This document shows positions 15,909 through 25,707 of a DNA stretch of 64,000 nucleotides, piece after piece. Below the pieces are notes generated by a model. It saw only the letters and a list, made by a program, of their open reading frames with translations, made no database searches and was not told where the DNA came from. The DNA lies in NCBI RefSeq assembly GCF_004363245.1, contig NZ_SNYV01000011.1, forward strand, positions 248,001-312,000, given 5' to 3'. Numbering within the stretch: position 1 is the stretch's first letter; each line of letters begins with the position of its first letter. The position numbers and the translations under genes were made by a program. The stretch is from Sphingobacterium yanglingense (GTDB lineage Bacteria; Bacteroidota; Bacteroidia; Sphingobacteriales; Sphingobacteriaceae).

Positions 15909-17060
15909 ATGGCATATATCGACGACATATTCAGGCGCTATCAAGATAATACCTGTACAGAAGAGGAGCTGGCGTTTATCTTGCGTCATTTTGAACAGGA
16001 AGAGAATAGGACAGAAGTACAGGATCTTGTACAACGGGAATTGTTGAAAGATGAACCCCCAGAACTGCTTTCGTCCAGCTTACAGCGGATCGTATCAAGA
16101 AATAGGTCGGTGGTTTATGAAATATCTGAAGGTAGCGTCAATAAAATACCAAGCAGGAGAATGGTTCTGCTCAAATGGATGTCTATCGCTGCTTCCTTAC
16201 TTCTAGTTGCCGGAATATCGACCTGGTTATATTATGGCAGTAACACAACACCTGTTGAAAAGCAACATGTGGCTGATATTGCTCCGGGGACCAATAGAGC
16301 TACGCTGACATTGATAGGAGGACAGTCGGTGATATTGAGCGAAGGACAGACCGAGCTGATAACGGGTGAAAATGGGCTAAGTTATGGCGATGGCACTCCT
16401 ATACTAGAGAATACTTCGGTACAGATGGCCTCCTTAATTACACCTCGCGCGGGGCAATATCAGGTGAGACTACCGGATGGTAGCCGTGTCTGGCTGAATG
16501 CAGCCAGTACGCTGCAATATCCAACTCGTTTCTCGGGAGAGACTCGGCGGGTGGAGCTGAAAGGTGAGGCTTACTTTGAGGTGGCGAAACAGAAAACTCC
16601 TTTTATAGTTGCTACAGCAGGGCAGGAAATTACCGTGTTGGGTACGCACTTTAATGTGACGGCTTATCCGGAAGAAATGACCACTAAGACGACATTGGTC
16701 GAGGGAAAAGTACGCGTGTCGACCTCTTCTGGAGATATAAAAGAATTGTCCCCTGGCCTACAGGCCAATCTGGATAGAAATGGATTGCATGTTCAACAGG
16801 TCAATATCGATGATTATACGGCATGGCGCGAGGGTATCATTGTCTTGGAAAGACAACAATTGTCGCAGGTGTTACGACAGATCGAGCGTTGGTATGATAT
16901 CGAGTTTGATATAGACGTAAATGTACAGTTGCCTTCTGAGACATTGTCGGGAGATGTGTACCGGGATCTGCCGTTGGCAGCATTGCTTCAGACTTTGTCA
17001 CAACAGACGGGACTTCGTTTTGAACGTAAAGAGAGGAGGGTGATGGTAAAGGGAAGCTAG
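15909..17060 (+). CDS. FecR-family anti-sigma factor (cassette 2)
   Basis: 383 residues: cytoplasmic segment with YQDNTCTEEELAFILRHF (1-85), membrane helix (about 88-109), periplasmic FecR domain (RLPDGSRVWLNAASTLQYP; ITVLGTHFNVTAYP) and a C-terminal DUF4974-like domain with QIERWYDIEFDI. All key FecR blocks are intact. In this cassette its likely signalling partner, the STN domain, is not part of the barrel protein but a separate small protein (17189-17791). Confidence 0.93.
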   Translation: MAYIDDIFRRYQDNTCTEEELAFILRHFEQEENRTEVQDLVQRELLKDEPPELLSSSLQRIVSRNRSVVYEISEGSVNKIPSRRMVLLKWMSIAASLLLVAGISTWLYYGSNTTPVEKQHVADIAPGTNRATLTLIGGQSVILSEGQTELITGENGLSYGDGTPILENTSVQMASLITPRAGQYQVRLPDGSRVWLNAASTLQYPTRFSGETRRVELKGEAYFEVAKQKTPFIVATAGQEITVLGTHFNVTAYPEEMTTKTTLVEGKVRVSTSSGDIKELSPGLQANLDRNGLHVQQVNIDDYTAWREGIIVLERQQLSQVLRQIERWYDIEFDIDVNVQLPSETLSGDVYRDLPLAALLQTLSQQTGLRFERKERRVMVKGS

Positions 17061-17079
17061 ACAATATAGTGTGTTTGTC

Positions 17080-17130
17080 CCTGACATAAAAAAGCCGTAG
17101 GTGCTACTAACACCTGCGGCCGATGTCAGG
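17080..17130 (+). promoter_or_regulatory. Conserved FecR-receptor intergenic hairpin, two-stem form (cassette 2)
   Basis: Outer stem CCTGACAT (17080-17087) / ATGTCAGG (17123-17130), an internal A-run, then inner stem GCCGTAGGTG (17094-17103) / CACCTGCGGC (17111-17120) with loop CTACTAA. It is the clearest of the seven. A matching inner stem with a GCTA-containing loop is found in cassettes 1, 3 and 7. Confidence 0.65.
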
Positions 17131-17188
17131 TACAAAAAAATAAATCGCGAAATACATTTTTTATGAACTAACCTAACAAGACAAAGGT

Positions 17189-17791
17189 ATGAATTTTAAC
17201 CATCTTGCCAAGTCGTGCTATGCTCCAATGAGGGAGGCTAGAAGACTTGATAAAAGCATATCCATGACAATCTGGATTATTATGAAGCTTATCTTATTTT
17301 TTACATTGGCTCTGACATTGCAGGCATCTGCCGATGCACTTGGGCAACGTGTATCGCTATCTGCCAAGAATCAATCGCTAAAACAGGTGTTGAAAGAATT
17401 GCGGAAGCAAAGTCGGTATTCTTTTATTTATCAGGATAAGGATCTCGAATCTGTAAAGCGTATAAATCTAAAAGTCGATGAACAGGAAATCCTCGAGGTA
17501 CTGCCTCGACTTTTTAATGACCTTCCGCTTACGTATACTGTAAATGGCAGAATAATTAGTATTCAGGAAAAGAAAGATCCTATACTGCCTAAAAGTAAAA
17601 TCGAAATGACACAATACGAAGATCCAAAAACAAAGGATCTGATTATTGAGGGAAGGGTGATTGATGCAGAGACGAAGGAGCCTTTGGAAGGAGTTACTAT
17701 TGAGTATTTGGATTTTGGAGTTATGACTCAAACCGATAAATTCGGTAGATATCGCCTTTTAATTCCGCAAAACAATGGAGGTAATAAATGA
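17189..17791 (+). CDS. Detached STN plus half-CPD protein of a split SusC receptor (cassette 2, type B)
   Basis: 200 residues. Leader and signal segment (IMKLILFFTLALTLQASA) as in receptor N termini, STN domain (about 54-126), a linker IEMTQYEDPKTKDLIIEG shared with the other two split proteins, then only the first half of a CPD beta-sandwich (GRVIDAETKEPLEGVTI to DKFGRYRLLIP) and a stop. The missing CPD half (LVIRLLGYKT to EEIQINTGYQ) starts the barrel gene at 19157. The stop overlaps the thioredoxin start by ATGA. No plug or barrel is present. I infer a periplasmic sensor subunit that docks to the barrel protein by completing its CPD domain and touches FecR. Confidence 0.9.
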   Translation: MNFNHLAKSCYAPMREARRLDKSISMTIWIIMKLILFFTLALTLQASADALGQRVSLSAKNQSLKQVLKELRKQSRYSFIYQDKDLESVKRINLKVDEQEILEVLPRLFNDLPLTYTVNGRIISIQEKKDPILPKSKIEMTQYEDPKTKDLIIEGRVIDAETKEPLEGVTIEYLDFGVMTQTDKFGRYRLLIPQNNGGNK

Positions 17792-19164
17792 GAACATGTT
17801 TTAAGATTTTAATACTTCCTTTTCTTGTGTTATGCGTTAACGCTTTTTGTCTGTCGAGTTATGCTGGAGAAGGAAAATTTAATATGGAGGCAAGAGACAG
17901 CATTAATCCGCTCAAAATAGGGGATACAATACCTGAGTGGTTATGGGATCTTCCCTTAGAAGTAGCGGGTCACCCTGCTGCCAGAACCAAAATATCTCTC
18001 CAAGACTATCGAGGTGAAAAGTTGATTATTCTTGATTTTTGGGCTACATGGTGCGGTGCCTGTATCGCGATGATGGACAAAACCGATCAGCTTCAGAAAG
18101 CCAATGACAATACTATTCAGATTATCCCAATCACCTATGAGCCTGCATCAAAGGTAAACCAGTTTGTGAGCCGGCGTAGTCAAAATGATAGTAATAAAAA
18201 CAAACTGTTTACGGTGTACAACGAAAGAATATTACAACAGATATTTACGCATAAACTTTTACCACATTATGTATGGATTAGCAGTTCTGGCGTCTATCTA
18301 GGTGCCTCAAATGGAGACCAGCTGACGCAAGAAAATCTATCAAAAGCGATAGATGGTACTGCCGCCTTTAATCAGAAGATTGATTATCGTATACCTTATC
18401 AAAAAACAAAAGGTTTTCTGCAGGCGACTAATGGCTTAGAAGATAGCGATGTAAAAAGCTATACCATATTCGGTGCTTATAAGCCTGGAATGCCTCCGGG
18501 AAGTCAGGCCGGTAAATTGGGGAATGGTATGAGTAGACTCACTTATACAAACGGCACATTGACATCTTTGCTAGCTATGGCTTACTCTAGATCTGATCTA
18601 TACTTTGGCAGGAATAGAATCAAATTTTTGACGGAAGATAGTACACTCTATGTGGTTCCGGCTAATGAAGCCCCCCTAAAAGAGGAATGGAGGAAAAGAA
18701 ACCTTTTTTCCTATGAGCGTGTTGGAAAAGTCTCTGTGAACGAGCTCCGAGAAGCTATGCAACAGGATTTAAAGCAGTATTTTCCAGCGCTGAATATAGA
18801 GATCAAACATATTGATCATTTGTGTTGGGTGATGAAGGGAAATACAAATAATCCAAAATTACGGACGAAAGGTGAGTCGCGGAAAAGCATTGTTGATAGG
18901 GATGGATGCTCTCTAGGGAATACTTCGTTGTTTGATCTGTACTTCTTTATGAACTTTTACCTGTACCAAACTTCTGAGATTCCATTTGAATGGGAGATCG
19001 AAGACGATTATCCCATAGATCTCGAATTTTTTACTGATATGACCGATATGGATGCAGTCAATGGTAAACTGGAGCCTTATGGGATTCAATTCGTATTGGA
19101 ACGGCGTCCAGTTGAAATGGTTGTTGTGACTGATAAGAAAAAGAAAGGAACCAACGATGACTAA
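17788..19164 (+). CDS. Secreted thioredoxin/TlpA-like protein inside the split receptor (cassette 2, type B)
   Basis: 458 residues. Signal peptide (about 1-26), the segment KIGDTIPEWLWDLPLEVAGH typical of the type B thioredoxins, LIILDFWATWCGACIA with active site Cys89/Cys92, and a candidate cis-Pro near LLPHYVWI. The C-terminal part ends with LEPYGIQFVLERRPVEMVVV, matching the end of DUF3738/TIGR03435 proteins. It overlaps the STN gene upstream by 4 nt and the barrel gene downstream by 8 nt, so all three are translationally coupled. Likely role: periplasmic thiol chemistry tied to receptor assembly, signalling or ligand processing; the substrate is not known. Confidence 0.9.
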   Translation: MRTCFKILILPFLVLCVNAFCLSSYAGEGKFNMEARDSINPLKIGDTIPEWLWDLPLEVAGHPAARTKISLQDYRGEKLIILDFWATWCGACIAMMDKTDQLQKANDNTIQIIPITYEPASKVNQFVSRRSQNDSNKNKLFTVYNERILQQIFTHKLLPHYVWISSSGVYLGASNGDQLTQENLSKAIDGTAAFNQKIDYRIPYQKTKGFLQATNGLEDSDVKSYTIFGAYKPGMPPGSQAGKLGNGMSRLTYTNGTLTSLLAMAYSRSDLYFGRNRIKFLTEDSTLYVVPANEAPLKEEWRKRNLFSYERVGKVSVNELREAMQQDLKQYFPALNIEIKHIDHLCWVMKGNTNNPKLRTKGESRKSIVDRDGCSLGNTSLFDLYFFMNFYLYQTSEIPFEWEIEDDYPIDLEFFTDMTDMDAVNGKLEPYGIQFVLERRPVEMVVVTDKKKKGTNDD

Positions 19165-22100
19165 ACTAATCAAATGGCTTTATATTTTTTTGATGATAAT
19201 GACTATGTCGCCAAGTTTATTTTCCCAAGATAGGAAAGTTGTTGAGGGACAAGGGAAACTCGTCATTCGTCTTCTTGGATACAAGACTGATACGATATTA
19301 ATAACCGATAGAAAATACCAAACAAAAAACATCTATCTCAAACCTGAAAGTAGAGAGATTGAGGAAATTCAAATCAATACGGGCTATCAGAAGCTGTCAA
19401 AGGAAAGATTGACCGGGGCAGTTAGTAAAGTGGATGAAGGTATTTTGAAAACTGTAGTTTCCACCTCCATTATAGACCGTCTAGCTAATAATGTTCCTGG
19501 ACTGGTATTTAATAAAACAGGTGGTAATCCATCCAATCAGACACAGATAAGTATCCGTGGGCAAAGCACCTTGTTTTCGCGTCCTGATCCATTGATCGTA
19601 CTCGATAACTTTCCGTATGATGGTGATCTGTCGAGCATCAATCCCGATGATATCGAATCCATCAGTGTTTTGAAGGATGCCGGGGCTGCATCTGTCTGGG
19701 GCGCCCGGGCAGCAAACGGCGTGATTGTGCTAACCTCCAAAAAAGGCAGTGCATCGTCTGGGCTGAAAATAGATTTGACTGCACAGGCAACAATTGGTGA
19801 CAGACCGAACCTAAAATATGAACCGCGCATTTCATCCGCTGATTATATTAAGATCGAACGGGACCTGTTTGATAAAGGATTGTATAAAACGCAGGAGACA
19901 AGTGCCAATAAAACTGTATTGACGCCTGTGGTAGAATTACTGATTGCCAATCGGGATGGCTTGCTCGCTAAGGAAGATCTTGAGGCGCAGCTGCAAAGTC
20001 TTGGTCAGATTGACCTCGATAGCGAAATGAGCAAATATTATCAGCAGCAGTCGCTCAATCAGCATTATGCGTTGAGTATAAATAAGGCAATCACTGGGGG
20101 AAACTGGCTATTATCGCTGGGAGCGGACAAAAATAGGGAAAACTTGGTCAAAAATGGCTTTGAAAGATTAAATGGACGACTATTTATAGAGCAAAAATTT
20201 TGGAAAGATCGATTGACTTTTTTTGCCAATATCGCCCGAAATAATACAAATCTTTTTACACCGAATCCGGGAATGCTCTATATGACAAATCTAAAGCAGT
20301 TATACCCCTATGCGAGATTAAAAGATGATCAGGGGAATAATGCTGTGGTCAACAAGGATTACAGAAGCACTTATTTAAATAGTGTCATGCAGCAAAATAT
20401 TGGCCTGTTGGATTGGTATTACCGACCGCTGGATGAAGTGGATCTCTGGGACAAAAAGCGTCAGGATAGGGAATACCGCATGGATTTTAATCTTGGCGTG
20501 AAGCTGACCGATGGTCTACTGCTTAATACTTCTTATCAATACGTAGACAGAAACCTCGAAGACTGGGACAATCAAAGCCTGAACTCTTATGGCGTCAGGA
20601 GCCTGATCAACCAGTTTACTACGGTATTGGATGACGGAAAAATCCTCCGGAATATTCCATTGGGCAATATATTGGATGTAGAGCGTCAGACCATGGCCAC
20701 GCATCGCTTTAGGCTGCAGGCGACTATCGACAAAACGATGGCCAAGGTATTTAACATCCAATCGGTAGTAGGAGCAGAGGTAAACAGGACAGCAACGGCT
20801 GGTCTGCAAAATAGATTGTATGGCTATAATGCAGAGCGGGCAGGAATCAGCAGTGTGGATTATCTTACGCTTTTCCCAAGCTTTGTGAACCCCGCGGGTA
20901 CCAATCTGATTCCATTCAAAGATGATGTCTCAAAGTTAACGGACCGTTTTGTTTCTTATTATCAAAATTCAAGCATATCCATTGCATCCAAATATGTGCT
21001 CACTGCAAGCACCCGATTTGATCAGAGTAATATTTTTGGTGTGCGTACCAATCAAAAGGGTGTACCGCTCTGGTCTGTTGGCCTGGCTTGGTCAATTAAC
21101 AAAGAAAACTTTTTCAAGGCTGATCTATTCTCGCAATTGAAGCTAAGGACCACGTATGGTCTCAATGGTAATGTGAATAGGAACTTGAGTGCTTTCACTA
21201 CGGCATCCTATATGGGCTTGGCTCCTTTTTCAAGATTGCCTTATGCTACGATCCAAAATCCCCCGAATGCTGAACTGCGATGGGAGAGGACGAAGGTGTT
21301 TAATGCGGGGATAGATTTTGGTTTCCTCAATAACCGAATTAATGGTTCATTCGATTATTTTCAGAAACGAGGTGTTGACCTGATTGGAGATGCGCCTTAT
21401 CCCGCATCAAGCGGGGTGACCCGATATCGCGGTAATGTTGCGGCATCAAAAGGCCATGGCTATGAACTCCTGCTCAATGGACTTATCGTGGATCAAGCTT
21501 TTCGATGGAACAGCACTTTGATGTTGAGCCAGGCTAAAGATATCGTTAGTGATTATATGGATCTGACCATATCCGGTTTAAATATGATTCAAGGTACCAG
21601 CATAAATCCCCGTGTAGGTAAACCGCTGTATAGTATGTATAGTTTCGATACAGAGGGTTTGGATCCAGCGACAGGAGATCCCATCGGGATACTAAATGGC
21701 GAACAAAGTACTGACTGGAATGCGGTCATATCGAAAACTAAAATTGAAGATCTGCTCTATTATGGATCATCAAGACCAACGACAAATGCTTCTTTCCGAA
21801 ATACCTTTAACTGGAAGAATTGGAACCTGACCACCAACATCAGTTACCGGGCGAACTATTTCTATCGGTTAAATTCGATTAGGTATACAAATAATAACCT
21901 ATTGGATAATGGACTGGAGTCACGGCATAGCGATTATTTACGACGATGGATAAATCCTGGAGATGAGCAGCAGACCACAGTACCCAGTATTCCTACTGCT
22001 GCAAACTCGAATCGCGATAACCTCTATCTCTATGGTGAATCTCTGATCCGGCGTGCCGACCATATCCGTTGGGAAGATTTGGCAGTATCGTATCGTATGG

Positions 22101-22264
22101 CTATGGCTAAGGATTGGTTAAAGTCAGTTGAATTCTCTTTCTATGTCAATAATCTCGGTCTGATCTGGCGGAAGTCAAAGGAGAAAATAGATCCGGATTT
22201 TACTGGAGTTGGACAACGTCCTATGCCGCGGACATATTCTTTTGGCGTTCGGTTAGGTTTTTAA
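19157..22264 (+). CDS. SusC-type receptor lacking STN: half-CPD, plug and barrel (cassette 2, type B)
   Basis: 1035 residues with its own signal peptide (WLYIFLMIMTMSPSLFS). The mature protein starts inside a CPD fold (GKLVIRLLGYKTDTILI to EIEEIQINTGYQ), then a plug (SIRGQSTLFSRPDPLIVLDN, IESISVLKDAGAASVWGARA) and a full barrel ending YSFGVRLGF. The first half of CPD and the STN domain are on the separate protein at 17189. Not a frameshift: each half has an independent export signal and a whole gene lies between. SusD follows after 16 bases. Confidence 0.92.
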   Translation: MTKLIKWLYIFLMIMTMSPSLFSQDRKVVEGQGKLVIRLLGYKTDTILITDRKYQTKNIYLKPESREIEEIQINTGYQKLSKERLTGAVSKVDEGILKTVVSTSIIDRLANNVPGLVFNKTGGNPSNQTQISIRGQSTLFSRPDPLIVLDNFPYDGDLSSINPDDIESISVLKDAGAASVWGARAANGVIVLTSKKGSASSGLKIDLTAQATIGDRPNLKYEPRISSADYIKIERDLFDKGLYKTQETSANKTVLTPVVELLIANRDGLLAKEDLEAQLQSLGQIDLDSEMSKYYQQQSLNQHYALSINKAITGGNWLLSLGADKNRENLVKNGFERLNGRLFIEQKFWKDRLTFFANIARNNTNLFTPNPGMLYMTNLKQLYPYARLKDDQGNNAVVNKDYRSTYLNSVMQQNIGLLDWYYRPLDEVDLWDKKRQDREYRMDFNLGVKLTDGLLLNTSYQYVDRNLEDWDNQSLNSYGVRSLINQFTTVLDDGKILRNIPLGNILDVERQTMATHRFRLQATIDKTMAKVFNIQSVVGAEVNRTATAGLQNRLYGYNAERAGISSVDYLTLFPSFVNPAGTNLIPFKDDVSKLTDRFVSYYQNSSISIASKYVLTASTRFDQSNIFGVRTNQKGVPLWSVGLAWSINKENFFKADLFSQLKLRTTYGLNGNVNRNLSAFTTASYMGLAPFSRLPYATIQNPPNAELRWERTKVFNAGIDFGFLNNRINGSFDYFQKRGVDLIGDAPYPASSGVTRYRGNVAASKGHGYELLLNGLIVDQAFRWNSTLMLSQAKDIVSDYMDLTISGLNMIQGTSINPRVGKPLYSMYSFDTEGLDPATGDPIGILNGEQSTDWNAVISKTKIEDLLYYGSSRPTTNASFRNTFNWKNWNLTTNISYRANYFYRLNSIRYTNNNLLDNGLESRHSDYLRRWINPGDEQQTTVPSIPTAANSNRDNLYLYGESLIRRADHIRWEDLAVSYRMAMAKDWLKSVEFSFYVNNLGLIWRKSKEKIDPDFTGVGQRPMPRTYSFGVRLGF

Positions 22265-22280
22265 AATAGAAATATACACA

Positions 22281-23615
22281 ATGAAAAAGATAACGATGTT
22301 AATGCTTTCCTTACTTGTCTTTTGCGCTTGTTCGAAGGGTTTTTTGGAAGAAAAGAGTAATCAAAAACTGCTGGTACCCAATACGCTGGAAGATTTTCAG
22401 CTGCTCTTGGATAATAATGGGATCATGAATAGGACTCCCGGACTGGGACAGATCGCGAGTGACGATTTTTATATTACAGCAGCTGGTTTTACAGGTTTGG
22501 ACGAATTGAACAGATTAGCCTGTACCTGGCAATTACATAACACTAATGCGCTGGTCAGTTCGGATTGGAAAATGCCCTATGAACAAATTTTTTATAGCAA
22601 TATTGTTCTTGATGGTTTGGTAACATTGGGTGATAATTCGGAGGCTGCATCACTGATTAGAGGACAGGCTTTGTTCTTTAGGGCATATGCGCTGTTTGGC
22701 CTGTTGCAGGAATTTGCGCCGATTTATACAGCGGAAAATAAGATCAAAGACGCGATCTCCGTACCACTTCAAAGCGATATAACCGCAGGTAGGCCCGTTT
22801 ATAAGCTTGAGGATGCCTATGGTCAAGTCATCAATGATCTATTGGAAGCTGAAAAGAAGCTGCCTAGGAGCCAAGATATAAAAACAAGACCTTCGGCGTT
22901 GGCCGCATTATCCCTATTGGGGCGTGTTTATCTCGTTATGGGGGACTATGCTCAAGCTGAAATTTATCTGGAAAAGGCAAATAGAGACTACAGTAAACTG
23001 ATCGACTACAATTCGCTTTCAGCTACTTCTAAAAGACCATTTCCAACAGATTATCCGTCGGGATCTGGCAATGAAGAATGGATTTTTTATAGCCCACTGG
23101 TAAACTATTTATTTCTCTCCTATAGTAATGCCGAAGTAAGGGTAGATAGTGATTTTGTTAATTCATACATTCCAAATGATTTACGTAAAGCACTTTATTT
23201 TCAGGACAATGGCAATAATGGGTATAGCTTTAAAGGGTCTTACAGCGGGTCTAAGTTAACGACAATGTTTGCCGGTCTGTCTACGGATGAAAACTATTTG
23301 AATTATGCGGAGGTACTTCTGCGAAATGGCAAGAAGGAGGCAGCAGTTGCGGTCATGAACAGGCTGCTCAAAACGAGGTTTAAAACTGATACTTATGTGG
23401 ATATAAAAGCGGATGATGCCGCATTTACATTGGATTATATACTGTCCGAGAGACGTAAAAGTTTAATCGGGAAAGGATTGCGATGGGTAGATATGAGACG
23501 GCTGAATAATGATAATCAATATTTTATCAATGCTAGGAAGGAGATAAATGGCGAAATCTATGAATTGAAAATGAATGATGAACGGCTACAGTTTCAAATT
23601 CCTTATAATGAATGA
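22281..23615 (+). CDS. SusD/RagB-type outer-membrane lipoprotein (cassette 2)
   Basis: 444 residues. Signal and lipobox (LLVFCAC, lipidated Cys about 17), the opening LEEKSNQKLLVPNTLEDFQLLLDNNGIMN, and the SusD core (RGQALFFRAYALFGLLQEFA; NYLNYAEVLLRNGK; ILSERRKSLIGKGLRWVDMRRLN). It belongs to the same shorter SusD subtype as those of cassettes 3-6, distinct from cassette 1. It is the last gene of the cassette and is followed by a strong terminator. Surface ligand capture together with the barrel protein is the expected role. Confidence 0.93.
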   Translation: MKKITMLMLSLLVFCACSKGFLEEKSNQKLLVPNTLEDFQLLLDNNGIMNRTPGLGQIASDDFYITAAGFTGLDELNRLACTWQLHNTNALVSSDWKMPYEQIFYSNIVLDGLVTLGDNSEAASLIRGQALFFRAYALFGLLQEFAPIYTAENKIKDAISVPLQSDITAGRPVYKLEDAYGQVINDLLEAEKKLPRSQDIKTRPSALAALSLLGRVYLVMGDYAQAEIYLEKANRDYSKLIDYNSLSATSKRPFPTDYPSGSGNEEWIFYSPLVNYLFLSYSNAEVRVDSDFVNSYIPNDLRKALYFQDNGNNGYSFKGSYSGSKLTTMFAGLSTDENYLNYAEVLLRNGKKEAAVAVMNRLLKTRFKTDTYVDIKADDAAFTLDYILSERRKSLIGKGLRWVDMRRLNNDNQYFINARKEINGEIYELKMNDERLQFQIPYNE

Positions 23616-23693
23616 TAAGCGCTTTGCCATATTGATTCCATCAACAGTCGTCGTTACTGGAGGACTTGTCCAAAATCCTCGTTAAATAATAAA

Positions 23694-23725
23694 ACGGGCT
23701 GTCTCAGATGAGATAGCCCGTTTTT
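23694..23725 (+). terminator. Intrinsic terminator of cassette 2
   Basis: ACGGGCTGTCTC (23694-23705) pairs with GAGATAGCCCGT (23710-23721) with one G-T pair and an AGAT tetraloop, followed directly by TTTT. Confidence 0.9.
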
Positions 23726-23794
23726 ATATCTCAGATCAGGAAATTTGTCATTCTCCTGATTTTTTCATTAATTAGCCTCGACTAACCCACAAAG

Positions 23795-24361
23795 ATGACC
23801 ATATCAAATGCTTTAGCGGAAAGAGAGTTGCTAATTCGCCTGAAAGAAGGCGATCATGATGCATTCACCATGCTGTATGGTACTCATCACGATACGCTAT
23901 ATTTATATGCATATCGATTGGTTGACGATGAAGATCTAGCTGCCGATTTTGTGCAGGAAGCATTCGTATACATTTGGGAAAAGCGAGCTTCCCTTTATAT
24001 TGAAAGTTCATTTATCGCCTACCTATTCCGTACGGTAAAACACAAGTTTCTTAATCTAAAGGCACATTACAAAGTACGGGCAGACTTTGCAGATAATTTT
24101 CAACATTATCTGGATCAGGGGACTTACGTGGTTGATCGAGCTATGGAAGAAAAGGAGCTATTCCAGCAGTTGCAGGATGAATTAGCCCGACTTCCCCAAA
24201 AGATGGCTAAGATCTTTCGTTTACGCCAGCAGAATATCTCCGATACCGAGATTGCCGAGCAGTTGGGGATTTCCGAAAAGACTGTTAAAAATTTAATGAG
24301 CCAGACCCTAAAAAAGCTAGGACATACCTTCAAGAGACTCGTTCTTTTCCTTTTTGCCTAG
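23795..24361 (+). CDS. ECF sigma factor, FecI-like (cassette 3)
   Basis: 188 residues. Region 2: AADFVQEAFVYIWEKRASL and SFIAYLFRTVKHKFLN. Region 4: LARLPQKMAKIFRLRQQNIS with HTH QLGISEKTVKNLMSQTLKKL. Short hydrophobic tail KRLVLFLFA. It starts 69 bases after the cassette 2 terminator; a TAGCCTCG (23773-23780) resembling the -7 boxes of the other sigma genes lies 15 bases upstream of the ATG, without a well-spaced TTTG. Partner of the FecR encoded next. Confidence 0.92.
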   Translation: MTISNALAERELLIRLKEGDHDAFTMLYGTHHDTLYLYAYRLVDDEDLAADFVQEAFVYIWEKRASLYIESSFIAYLFRTVKHKFLNLKAHYKVRADFADNFQHYLDQGTYVVDRAMEEKELFQQLQDELARLPQKMAKIFRLRQQNISDTEIAEQLGISEKTVKNLMSQTLKKLGHTFKRLVLFLFA

Positions 24362-24440
24362 CAGCATTTAGTTTTTTTTATTTTTTTCGGGAAAAACATA
24401 TTCCTGAACTGCCTTTACTATAGACCACGCCTATACGCAA

Positions 24441-25568
24441 TTGGATATGGAAAGAAATGCAAAGGAAATACTCGAAAAATATAAACAGGGAACCTGTACC
24501 GAAGAGGAAAGAAAGTTAGTAGAACATTATTTCAATAGGACTGTACAAGCTAGCCAAGAATGGCCTAAGTTGACAAAGATGCAGGCTTCCGCCGGTAAGG
24601 GGAAGACTATCCCGTCTACCCATCAAGCGACTGGTATATTGTCGAGACTATGGAAAAGGTACCGCATAGTTGCTGCAGCATGTTTCTTACTGCTGGCGGG
24701 CGGATTGAGCTATAACTATTTGTTTCTGAACGATGAGATGACCGAAGTACAGGCCGTAAACAATGATGCACTTCCTGGCGGCAACAAAGCAATTCTGGTG
24801 CTGTCCGACGGAAAACGTGTCAACGTAGATGATATAGGCACAGCTCCTTTAACGCTGGAGGGGGGCGTGACTGTGTACAGGTCTGAAGCTGGAGAGATAA
24901 GCTATAAAAGCACTACCGTCGCTAGCGGAGAATCGGTAAACTATAATCAGATCATTACGCCTAATGGGGGGATGTACAGTGTCGTGCTGCCAGACGGTAC
25001 AAAGGTGCGGCTCAATGCAGGTACGCACCTACGGTATCCAAACCGTTTTATAGGCGATCAGCGTGTTGTCGAGTTGACAGGTGAAGCCTATTTCGACGTA
25101 AAATCAAATCCATCCAAGCCCTTTATCGTCAAGAGTATCGGGCAAGAAGTACAGGTCGTGGGTACCAGATTCAATATACAAGCTTACGATGGTCAAGCTA
25201 AAGTAAGGACAACATTGGCCGAAGGTAAGATCAATTTAAAGAATATAAGCAACGGTATGGTTAGATCGCTAGTACCCGGCGAGCAAGGCGAGGTAGATGG
25301 CAAGAGCTTGGTTGTAGAGCCTACAGATCTTACCGTGGCTATGGCCTGGCTGAACAATACGTTTGTTTTCAAAGGGAAGCCTATACGGGAGATCATGCTG
25401 GAACTGAGCCGTTGGTATGATGTGGAAGTTGATCTCGAGAATCTTCCTGATGAAACATTCTACGCCACGCTACCGCGTACGGTACGGCTATCCAAAGTGC
25501 TATCCGCACTAGAGGAAACGAGCAATTTAAAATTCACTATTCAAGGAAGGAGGGTCAAGGTACAGTAG
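24441..25568 (+). CDS. FecR-family anti-sigma factor (cassette 3)
   Basis: 375 residues. Cytoplasmic segment EKYKQGTCTEEERKLVEHYF, membrane helix (about 75-96), FecR domain (VLPDGTKVRLNAGTHLRYP; VQVVGTRFNIQAYD) and C-terminal ELSRWYDVEVDL with the DUF4974 pattern. The usual WLNA is RLNA here, a minor change. Its expected periplasmic input is the detached STN protein at 25708. Confidence 0.93.
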   Translation: MDMERNAKEILEKYKQGTCTEEERKLVEHYFNRTVQASQEWPKLTKMQASAGKGKTIPSTHQATGILSRLWKRYRIVAAACFLLLAGGLSYNYLFLNDEMTEVQAVNNDALPGGNKAILVLSDGKRVNVDDIGTAPLTLEGGVTVYRSEAGEISYKSTTVASGESVNYNQIITPNGGMYSVVLPDGTKVRLNAGTHLRYPNRFIGDQRVVELTGEAYFDVKSNPSKPFIVKSIGQEVQVVGTRFNIQAYDGQAKVRTTLAEGKINLKNISNGMVRSLVPGEQGEVDGKSLVVEPTDLTVAMAWLNNTFVFKGKPIREIMLELSRWYDVEVDLENLPDETFYATLPRTVRLSKVLSALEETSNLKFTIQGRRVKVQ

Positions 25569-25595
25569 AGATCAGTTTTTTACAAGAATACAATT

Positions 25596-25650
25596 GACCT
25601 AGTGGGCAAAAAACCGAAGGTACGGCTAATACCTCCGGTCTATGTCGGTC
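25596..25650 (+). promoter_or_regulatory. Conserved FecR-receptor intergenic hairpin (cassette 3)
   Basis: Outer GACC (25596-25599) / GGTC (25647-25650), an A-run, then inner CCGAAGGTA (25614-25622) / TACCTCCGG (25630-25638) with one A-C mismatch and loop CGGCTAA. Same layout as cassettes 2 and 4, with different stem sequence. Confidence 0.6.
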
Positions 25651-25707
25651 CATTTATTCTGAAACTCGTGCAAGTAATAGAATTTTTTAACCTAACATAA
25701 CAAATGT

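Noticed and set aside
17189..22264. Reading the split receptor of cassette 2 as a frameshifted or interrupted pseudogene
   Set aside because: Both halves have proper signal peptides, clean ends and coupled starts, and the same split occurs independently in cassettes 3 and 4 with a conserved linker.
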